DNA from: an uncultured Lachnospiraceae bacterium | Lineage (GTDB): Bacteria; Bacillota; Clostridia; Lachnospirales; Lachnospiraceae | Reading direction: 5' to 3' | Length of the DNA stretch: 61,522 nt | Assembly (NCBI GenBank): GCA_947305245.1 | Contig: CAMZDG010000019.1 | Span: forward strand, 1-61,522 | Shown: piece by piece, positions 25,735-32,674 of the stretch | Numbering within the stretch: position 1 is the stretch's first letter | Layout of the letters: each line of letters opens with the position of its first letter | Position numbers and translations under genes: made by a program | The notes under the pieces: model-generated | Database searches by the model: none | What the model saw: only the letters and a program-made list of their open reading frames with translations | What the model was told of the DNA's origin: nothing

Positions 25735-27087
25735 TCAGTTCTCGTTTGGCACAAGCACGGCGCCGCTGCAGGCCTTTAGTCTCACTGCAAACCAGCCGTC
25801 ACCTGTCTGGTATTTCTCTCCGGAGAGCAGATCAGTAAAGCTCTGCCTTCCGCAGGCGGGGAGCCGAAGCTCGGCATCGTTTTCATCATTGTTCACGGCG
25901 ACCAGCACGGTTTCTCCGTTATGATTTCTGGAGAAGGCATACTGCCTGTTGGTGAGCAGAACCTCCTGATAATCTCCATAGGAGAGCGCCGGCAAAGACT
26001 GCTTGATCCTTCCAAGCGCCGCTATCAGCTTCACGCACTCCTGCTCTTTGGGATCCTTCCCCATATCTTCTAGTACAAGCCTTGGCCGAAGGGGTGCATC
26101 CGTTCCGTAGGTCTTCTTCCCCTCAATGCCATATTCCGAACCATAATAGATGGACGGAATGCCTGGCAGCGTATAAAGGAGCACGTGCACCGGCATGAAA
26201 TGCGCCTTATTATTTAGCTTCGTATAGATGCGCTCCACGTCGTGGTTGTCCACGAAATTGTAAAGCTTCAAGCCGTCCGGGCGGTTGCCACCCATGGCGT
26301 AGAGACGCTTTACCGTGTGCGCGATCTCGAAATAGTTATGATCATTATGCCCGGAGTACAGGGCCTTATGCAGGTGATAATTCGTGACCGAGTGGAGCGT
26401 CCCCTCGTTCACCCAGCGGTTGTATTCCCCGTGGATCACCTCGCCCATGAGCCAGAACTCCGGCTTCACTTCATTTGCCAGCCACCTTAGCGCCTTCATG
26501 AATTCAAAGTCCAGCACGTCCGCCGCATCCAGCCGGATGCCGTCCAGGTCAAACTCCGAAACCCAATAGCGGATCACGTCCAGGATATACTCCCGCACCG
26601 CAGGATTTCTTTGGTTCAGCTTCGCCATAATGTTGTAGCCGCCCCAGTTATCATAGGAAAATCCGTCATTGAATTCATTGTTGTTCCAGAAGTTGACGTT
26701 CTGATACCAGTCCCGATAGGGCGAATTCTCGCGGTTTTTCCGGATGTCCTGCATGGCGAAGAAGTTTCGTCCCGTGTGGTTGAACACCCCGTCAAAGATC
26801 ACGCGGATGCCCTGTTCATGGGCAAGCGCCACGAAGTCCCTCAAATCTTCGTTGGTTCCAAGTCTCCCGTCCAGCTTCTTATAATCCGTCGTCTCATACC
26901 CATGCCCGTCGGATTCGAACAAGGGTCCGATATAAATGGCGTTACATCCGATCTCCTTCACGTGGGAAATCCAAGGGAAGATCTCCCGTAGTCTCCTTAC
27001 GGGCGCCTCATACGGGTTCTTTTCAGGGGCGCCCGCAAGCCCCAAGGGATAAATGTGATAAAATATTGCCTCATCATACCAAGCCAT
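25735..27087 (-). CDS. GH13 alpha-glucan hydrolase, intracellular
   Basis: 450 aa alpha-amylase family protein. Conserved regions: GVFNHTGRNF (region I), DGIRLDAADVLDF with the nucleophile Asp (II), LMGEVIHGEY with the acid/base Glu (III) and FVDNHDVERIYT (IV). The short form lacks the N-terminal domain of neopullulanases but resembles cytosolic cyclomaltodextrinase-like enzymes. It has no signal peptide. The ATG at 27087 has AAAGGAG at 9 nt. It follows the GH27 gene on the same strand, so the pair may degrade alpha-linked oligosaccharides together. Confidence 0.9.
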   Translation of the reverse strand: MAWYDEAIFYHIYPLGLAGAPEKNPYEAPVRRLREIFPWISHVKEIGCNAIYIGPLFESDGHGYETTDYKKLDGRLGTNEDLRDFVALAHEQGIRVIFDGVFNHTGRNFFAMQDIRKNRENSPYRDWYQNVNFWNNNEFNDGFSYDNWGGYNIMAKLNQRNPAVREYILDVIRYWVSEFDLDGIRLDAADVLDFEFMKALRWLANEVKPEFWLMGEVIHGEYNRWVNEGTLHSVTNYHLHKALYSGHNDHNYFEIAHTVKRLYAMGGNRPDGLKLYNFVDNHDVERIYTKLNNKAHFMPVHVLLYTLPGIPSIYYGSEYGIEGKKTYGTDAPLRPRLVLEDMGKDPKEQECVKLIAALGRIKQSLPALSYGDYQEVLLTNRQYAFSRNHNGETVLVAVNNDENDAELRLPACGRQSFTDLLSGEKYQTGDGWFAVRLKACSGAVLVPNEN

Positions 27088-27151
27088 GAAAAACTACTCC
27101 TTTGATTCCATTTTCCCCTCGATCCATTTTCGTGGTCCCCGGCCACGGATC

Positions 27152-28411
27152 CTAAAAACGAAATGCCTTCGCGCCGTGAGAAGGCACGGAAATCTTCATT
27201 TCCCCGTCGGCCTGTCCCTGCTCTCCGGACCAGATCTCCCGGAAAGAAATGGGCGCGTAAATCTCTAATTCAGAAAGCGCGAGGCTCAGTTCATCATCCT
27301 GATTGCCTGCGTTGAACACTGCAAGGTATTGTCCGCCCTCCGCGCTGACCGCCGTCCAGACGATCCATTCAGTATCGCCGATCTTCCTGCGGAATACCTG
27401 ATGGGAATGCCTTGCATTGCGATGCATTGCAAGCAGCTCCTCATTGGTCAAAAGACTCATGGTAAACTCATCGAAGCCCGTCATCTCGCCGCCGATCATC
27501 AGCGGGGAACGGAAGATGCTCCAAAGCGTCATCATGGTGATCTGTTCATCCTTCGTGAACTTGGTCCAGTTCTCCTTGCCGTAATCCTGGCGGATCGGGC
27601 CGATGGGCAGCATGTCCGCGTCAGGCCAATGTCCCGCGCCCGTGTGAATGCTCCATTTCTCTGCCCTCTGGAACATGTCATAAAGCAGCTCCCACTTGTC
27701 CCAGAAGTCGTCCGTGATGCGCCACATGTTGGCCACCTGCTTGAACAGCTCCGCCTTATCCAAAGGGGCGGGGCCGGGCGAAATGCTCAGGATCATCTCC
27801 CTGCCGCAGCCCTTTAATGCGTCGCTGAGCATCACCAGCTCTTCTTCCTCCCTGGGAACCTCGCGCGCAATGTCATCGCACTTGATAAAGTCCACGCCCC
27901 AGGAGGCATATAATTCAAATATGCTGTCATAATAGGCCCGCGCGCCCTCCTTATGAGGATCCACGCCGTACATGTCACTGTTCCAGTAGCAGATGCTTGC
28001 AGTCTTCGCCACTTCTCTCGCGGTCTTGCCCGTCCCCTTGATGGGCGTGTTCTGATGCACGGCCTGGCGAGGGATGCCGCGCATAATGTGGATCCCAAAT
28101 TTAAGCCCCAGGGAATGCACGTATTCTGCGAGTGGTGCAAAGCCCTTTCCTCCTGCCGAGGAGGGGAAACGATTCTCCGCCGGGATCAGTCTGGAATACT
28201 CATCCATGCAAAGCTCCGTAAAGGGATGATATTCATGGCTTCCCGCCAGCGGCTCATACCACTGGATGTCCACCACCACGTACTCCCAACCATATTGCTT
28301 TAAATGGTCCGCCATAAACTTCGCATTCTGTCTTACGACGTCCTCCGTCACGGCCGCGCCGTAACAATCCCAGCTGTTCCACCCCATCGGGGCCTTCAAA
28401 GCCTCGCTCAT
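27152..28411 (-). CDS. GH27 family glycosidase (alpha-galactosidase-like)
   Basis: 419 aa. The GH27 opening PMGWNSWDCYGAAVTED, the YVVVDIQWYEP strand, the nucleophile region GVDFIKCDDIAR and the later RITDDFWDKW and GHWPDADMLPIG with the acid/base Asp are visible. A C-terminal beta domain ends the protein. GH27 includes alpha-galactosidases, beta-L-arabinopyranosidases and isomalto-dextranases; which activity applies here is not clear. It is 49 nt after the Cys-Ala-tail gene on the same strand, with its own AGGAGG site. Confidence 0.88.
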   Translation of the reverse strand: MSEALKAPMGWNSWDCYGAAVTEDVVRQNAKFMADHLKQYGWEYVVVDIQWYEPLAGSHEYHPFTELCMDEYSRLIPAENRFPSSAGGKGFAPLAEYVHSLGLKFGIHIMRGIPRQAVHQNTPIKGTGKTAREVAKTASICYWNSDMYGVDPHKEGARAYYDSIFELYASWGVDFIKCDDIAREVPREEEELVMLSDALKGCGREMILSISPGPAPLDKAELFKQVANMWRITDDFWDKWELLYDMFQRAEKWSIHTGAGHWPDADMLPIGPIRQDYGKENWTKFTKDEQITMMTLWSIFRSPLMIGGEMTGFDEFTMSLLTNEELLAMHRNARHSHQVFRRKIGDTEWIVWTAVSAEGGQYLAVFNAGNQDDELSLALSELEIYAPISFREIWSGEQGQADGEMKISVPSHGAKAFRF

Positions 28412-28460
28412 GCCTGATCTCCTCCTGTTATGCCATACTTTTCTGCGATTGGTCTCATTG

Positions 28461-29687
28461 TTATGAATTCTTATGCTTCTCCTTTAGCTCCAGCTGACGA
28501 AGCTTTAAGTTGGTGTTATAGAAATCCTTCGTGCTGCAGCCCGCTCTGCCGCCGCCCGCACATGCACAGGCACAGGCGCATGCGCATGCACACGAGCTGT
28601 GAGCGCAACTCCTCGTCGAGGAGCTGGAGGTCGGTCTGGGCCTCGGCGTATGTGTCACGTGCACCAGCATGTAGGTATTCGGCGTGGTGCTATATGGGTA
28701 CAGGCCATCCTTTTTCTTCTTTTTGAGGGCCTTCTCTGCCTTGGGGATATCCTCTTCCTTGATGACCTCTTCGCTCTTGACAAAGCTTCTGCCACAGTAA
28801 GGACAATTGCTCGCGCCGTCGGGTCTCGCGCCGCCGCATCCCGGACAGGAAGGGAAATACTCGATCTTCGTTCTCGTGATCTTTGTGGTTCCGGCGCTCA
28901 GTCCCGCCGTATTATCGTAGCTGTCAAGGATCAGGGCGAGAACGATAATGAATCCAAATACGCCAAAGATGATGACAACGACAATGAATGCGACGAGTCC
29001 TTCGGAAGGCTCCTTGCTCTGCTGGTTCATCTTCGCAGGATCAAAGGAAAACGCATTGTTGGGATAGATCACCTGGATCGGAAGCTTTTCACCATTCTTC
29101 AGGTTCTCCTTGGTAAACACGTAGTATTCGCTCTCTATGATACACCCGGCAGGCGTCAGCCTTGCCTTTTTGTCCGCCGCAGGATCCGTGCGGAGCACCT
29201 TGTCCGTATTCCAGTAAACCGCCATCTTATCGATCTTACAATCCGGGAACCATCCGGGCGTAAATCCATAGACCGTCTCACCCTCGACGAACTGATCCAT
29301 CTGATAGGTATAATCCTGCACCAGCTCGAATTCAAAGGTCACTACCTCATTCTCATAATATGCCTTGTCCAGATCGATCCGGACATAGCTGCCGCCGTCC
29401 GACAGATACTTGATCGACTTCACCGTGGAGGTCAGGCCCTTCATGGAAACATAATGCTTATTAGGGATGCCGACCTTAACCCAGGTAAGAGCTCCGTCCG
29501 TGGTGGAGTCAAGCACCTTCCATTCAATGTGATATACCAGGTCCAGCGTACCGTCCTGATTGACGTTGACGGAAATCTCATAATCGAGGATGCGGTCGAG
29601 ATCCGCCGCCTGCGCCCGCAGGCCAAATACGGGGAGCATCAGGGCGATCAGGATCGCAAACAGGAAAAATCTGTTCAGTCTTTTCAT
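28461..29687 (-). CDS. Membrane protein with zinc ribbon and C-terminal (Cys-Ala)6 tail, probable radical SAM substrate
   Basis: 408 aa. A signal peptide (residues 1-27, ending AQA), an extracytoplasmic beta-rich domain (28-228) resembling DUF2207 proteins, and one membrane helix (231-254) come first. A cytosolic zinc ribbon follows with CPGC (281-284) and CPYC (295-298), then a Lys-rich linker, a Ser/Thr/Pro stretch, and a tail with Cys at 361, 366, 368, 370, 372, 374, 376 and 384, including CACACACACACAGGGRAGC (366-384). The tail ends with about 24 ordinary residues. Codons for Cys (TGT, TGC) and Ala (GCA, GCC, GCG) vary, so the repeat is kept at protein level. It overlaps the radical SAM gene by ATGA. 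Confidence 0.85.
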   Translation of the reverse strand: MKRLNRFFLFAILIALMLPVFGLRAQAADLDRILDYEISVNVNQDGTLDLVYHIEWKVLDSTTDGALTWVKVGIPNKHYVSMKGLTSTVKSIKYLSDGGSYVRIDLDKAYYENEVVTFEFELVQDYTYQMDQFVEGETVYGFTPGWFPDCKIDKMAVYWNTDKVLRTDPAADKKARLTPAGCIIESEYYVFTKENLKNGEKLPIQVIYPNNAFSFDPAKMNQQSKEPSEGLVAFIVVVIIFGVFGFIIVLALILDSYDNTAGLSAGTTKITRTKIEYFPSCPGCGGARPDGASNCPYCGRSFVKSEEVIKEEDIPKAEKALKKKKKDGLYPYSTTPNTYMLVHVTHTPRPRPTSSSSTRSCAHSSCACACACACACAGGGRAGCSTKDFYNTNLKLRQLELKEKHKNS

Positions 29688-31072
29688 GCTTCCTCTCCTC
29701 CCTTCTCACGATAGATGCGAAGCGGGCATTCACAGCGCATCAGCGCCGAGAAGTCTTTGTGCTCCTTGCATGCCTCGCTGTTCCAGATCTGGCTCCATTC
29801 GTCCTTCAGGAAGTTCCCCAAAGGCGCACCGCTCAGCCAGCTCTGACAGGGCACTACGTTTCCGCCGGGCGTGATCGCCATGTTGCTCAGGCACGCGCCG
29901 CAGTTCGGCGTGCTGATCCCGAGTTCCTTACAAAAGCTCTCATCCACCCATCCGGGGGAAGTAAAGCTGATCTCCATACCATTTTTATAACAGTACTCCA
30001 CTGCGCTCTTCAGGATCTCGCGGATCTCCGCCAAAGGCAGCTGAAGGCTTTCAGAAGGCTCGAGCGCGGCATTTCCGGTAGTGATCAGGCCGGAACAGGT
30101 CACGTAGAGCACGCCCTTCTCATGAAGGAACTGCAGGGTCTTCACGTAATCCTTGTTCAGGGTGCACAGCGGCGTGTTGATGCTCAGGCTGATCCCCGCT
30201 GCAAGCGCATTCTCAATGCCTGCCACGGTATCCTGGTACTTGGGAGCTCCCACAAGCTGATTGTGGATCGCCTCGTCACAGGAATAGAAGGTGATCTGCG
30301 CGCTGTCAAGGGATGCTTTCTTGAGCTGCTCGCAATACTCCTTCGTGAGCTTGATGCCATTGGTGTTCAGTCTGGTGACGAACCACTTCGCATGATCGAT
30401 CAGTTCAAAAAGATCTTCGCGCATGGTGGGCTCACCGCCGGTAAAGGTCAGCTGAGGAATGCCGATCTTGCGGCACTTGTCAATGATGGCCTTCCAGTCT
30501 TCGGTCGAAAGCTCCTCCTCCGATGACTGCTCCTGCCCTGCCGCATAGCAATGCACACAGTTCTGATTGCAATTCCACTTGCAGTCCTTGGTCATGGCGC
30601 TCACCATCAGGTCCATTCTGTGAGGAGCGCGCATGTTGGGCGCATACTGACCGATGTTCAGATAGCCGATGCTCTCCTCCACGGGTTCGCCGTACGCCAC
30701 CTGCTTGAAGGTGTTCATGATCCGGAAGATATCCTTCCGAAGGCGGCTCTTCCATGCGAGGGGATAGACCTTTTTCACGCGTGCGCAGGCTGCCTCAACG
30801 ATCGTCTTTGCCTGCTCGTCACTGATCTCCTGCCCCGCGTAGGTATTCACTTCCTCGATGAACTCCGTCAGGAGAATGCTCCAGGAGCGCCCTACGGGGA
30901 TCACGTCCTGACCATTGATGATGGCCACGCTGGACTCCACCTCACCGCCGGTGACCACGGGCGGGATCAAATGGATCCGCACCACGCCCGGGCCTTCCGG
31001 ATTCAGCGTGGTGTGATGCACTTCATGAAAGTGCGCCAATGCATATTCTCGCTCTCGCTTTGTTGTTTTCAT
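29684..31072 (-). CDS. Radical SAM/SPASM-type peptide-modifying enzyme
   Basis: 462 aa. The radical SAM motif is C168-x3-C172-x2-C175 (CNQNCVHCY), followed by LTFTGGEPTMR and RLNTNGI. The C-terminal part has the twitch/SPASM pattern CGACLSNMAITPGGNVVPC (391-409) with more Cys at 435, 447 and 449, as in enzymes that act on peptides. Residues about 28-104 (VRIHLIPP ... SWSILLTEFIEEV ... KKVYP) have the size and spacing of a PqqD-like recognition domain, which is tentative. The start at 31072 has no strong ribosome binding site. Stop and next start overlap by 4 nt, so it is translationally coupled to the Cys-Ala-tail protein, its likely substrate. Confidence 0.88.
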   Translation of the reverse strand: MKTTKREREYALAHFHEVHHTTLNPEGPGVVRIHLIPPVVTGGEVESSVAIINGQDVIPVGRSWSILLTEFIEEVNTYAGQEISDEQAKTIVEAACARVKKVYPLAWKSRLRKDIFRIMNTFKQVAYGEPVEESIGYLNIGQYAPNMRAPHRMDLMVSAMTKDCKWNCNQNCVHCYAAGQEQSSEEELSTEDWKAIIDKCRKIGIPQLTFTGGEPTMREDLFELIDHAKWFVTRLNTNGIKLTKEYCEQLKKASLDSAQITFYSCDEAIHNQLVGAPKYQDTVAGIENALAAGISLSINTPLCTLNKDYVKTLQFLHEKGVLYVTCSGLITTGNAALEPSESLQLPLAEIREILKSAVEYCYKNGMEISFTSPGWVDESFCKELGISTPNCGACLSNMAITPGGNVVPCQSWLSGAPLGNFLKDEWSQIWNSEACKEHKDFSALMRCECPLRIYREKGGEEA

Positions 31073-31102
31073 GAGAATCGTTACTCTGCCTTTCTTTTGT
31101 AT

Positions 31103-32671
31103 TTAGTCCTCTCCGGTCTCCTTGATGATCTTTGCGTTCTCCGCCTGGATCTCAGGATCATAGGACAGGATGGGATCTATGTCTTCGCCCTTGATGCGAC
31201 GTCTTACGTAATTGGAAGTCATCTTCAGTACCAAGGGGCTCATGGCAAGCACGCCGATCAGGTTCGGGATCATCATCAGACCGTTGAAGGTATCGGAAAT
31301 GTCCCATGCGATCGAGGAAGTCATCAGTGCGCCTGACAGGATCATGATCACGAAGATCACCTTGTAGACCTTTGTCACGGCCGGAGCATTCTTTCCCGCC
31401 AGATATTCCACTGCCTTGGTGCCATAATGCGACCAGCCAAGGATCGTCGTAAACGCAAAGAGCAGGATCGCGATGGCCACGAAGTACCGTCCATATTCGA
31501 TGCTTCCAACCCTAAAGATGGTATTAAAGGCTTCTGCGACCAGCGTCGCGTCGGTATCGCTCACTGCTGCTCCCGTGGTCAGGTCGATCACGCCGGAGGT
31601 CAGGATCACCAGTGCCGTCATGGTGCAGACAATGATGGTGTCCGCGAACACCTCGAAGATGCCCCAAAGGCCCTGCTTTACGGGTTCCTTTACGTTGGAA
31701 TTGGAATGTACCATAACGGAGCTGCCCAGGCCGGCCTCGTTGGAGAACACGCCCCTCTTACAGCCCTGCGTGATAATGGTCTTAAAGGCAACGCCCGTGG
31801 CTCCGCCCCAGGCCGCCTGCTTCGAAAATGCCATGCTGAAGATATGACCGAACGCAGGACCAATGTGCTGAATATTCGCAATGATGATGATCAGCGCGCC
31901 GATCACGTAAGTCACTACCATGAAAGGAATGATCTTCTCAGCCACGGTTGCGATCCTCTGAAGGCCGCCGATGACAACCACGCCCACCAGGATCATGATC
32001 AGGATGCCGACGATCAGCATGTAAAGCGTCACGTCCGTCTCGCCGGAGCTATACAGCACAACGTCGGAAAGGAAATTGATCTTGAATGCGGAGGTGAAGT
32101 TCATGACGATCTTGTTCACCTGACCCATGTTGCCAATACCGAAGGAGGCCAGTGCCGCGCAGATGGCAAAGATCACTGCCAATGCCTTGCCGACCTTCTT
32201 CATGCCCTGATATCCGCCAAGGCCGTCCTGAAGATAGTACATCGCACCGCCGGACCACTCGCCGTGATGGTTCTTTCGGCGGAAATAAATGCCAAGGATG
32301 TTCTCGGAATAATTCGTCATCATGCCAAAGAACGCTGCCATCCACATCCAGAACACGGCGCCGGGGCCACCCGTCAGGATCGCCGCAGACACGCCGGCAA
32401 TGTTTCCCACGCCAACGGTCGCCGCAAGCGCGGTGCAAAGCGCCTGGAACTGAGAGATGGTTGCCTTCTCTCCCGTGTGTCCGGTCACCTTCTTATCCAA
32501 AAGGGAACCTACCGTCTTTTTCATCCAGTGACCAATGTGTGACACTTGGAAGAATTTCGTTAACACCGTCATGAGGATGCCCGTCGCGAGCAGGAGCCAT
32601 ACGCCCACCGTCGTCCAGACAAACCCGTTTACGGCATCATTCAAACTAGCCAAAGAATCCCAGAAGCCCAT
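31103..32671 (-). CDS. Sodium/alanine symporter (AGCS family)
   Basis: 522 aa with about 10-11 membrane segments. Family signatures: AATVGVGNIAGVSAAILTGG, GAVFWMWMAAFFGM, FSNEAGLGSSVMVHS and TTILGWSHYGTKAVEYL. It imports alanine or glycine with Na+. It sits between the sensor-GGDEF gene (3 nt gap) and the radical SAM gene (30 nt gap), all on one strand, so co-transcription is very likely. A link to the Ala-rich tail of the last gene is tempting but not shown. Start ATG 32671 with GGAGGG upstream. Confidence 0.93.
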   Translation of the reverse strand: MGFWDSLASLNDAVNGFVWTTVGVWLLLATGILMTVLTKFFQVSHIGHWMKKTVGSLLDKKVTGHTGEKATISQFQALCTALAATVGVGNIAGVSAAILTGGPGAVFWMWMAAFFGMMTNYSENILGIYFRRKNHHGEWSGGAMYYLQDGLGGYQGMKKVGKALAVIFAICAALASFGIGNMGQVNKIVMNFTSAFKINFLSDVVLYSSGETDVTLYMLIVGILIMILVGVVVIGGLQRIATVAEKIIPFMVVTYVIGALIIIIANIQHIGPAFGHIFSMAFSKQAAWGGATGVAFKTIITQGCKRGVFSNEAGLGSSVMVHSNSNVKEPVKQGLWGIFEVFADTIIVCTMTALVILTSGVIDLTTGAAVSDTDATLVAEAFNTIFRVGSIEYGRYFVAIAILLFAFTTILGWSHYGTKAVEYLAGKNAPAVTKVYKVIFVIMILSGALMTSSIAWDISDTFNGLMMIPNLIGVLAMSPLVLKMTSNYVRRRIKGEDIDPILSYDPEIQAENAKIIKETGED

Positions 32672-32674
32672 TGT

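Noticed and set aside
28536..28607. Alternating Cys-Ala codons as a DNA microsatellite or frameshift artefact
   Set aside because: Codons for both residues vary and the frame continues normally for 24 residues to a stop, so slippage or a sequence error is unlikely.
28599..29714. Long plus-strand open frame opposite the Cys-Ala-tail protein (371 codons)
   Set aside because: Rich in His/Arg with no domain motif. The minus-strand frame has a signal peptide, membrane helix and zinc ribbon and is coupled to its neighbour.
31427..32542. Long plus-strand open frame opposite the AGCS symporter
   Set aside because: His/Asp-rich shadow of a membrane protein; the symporter signatures lie on the minus strand.
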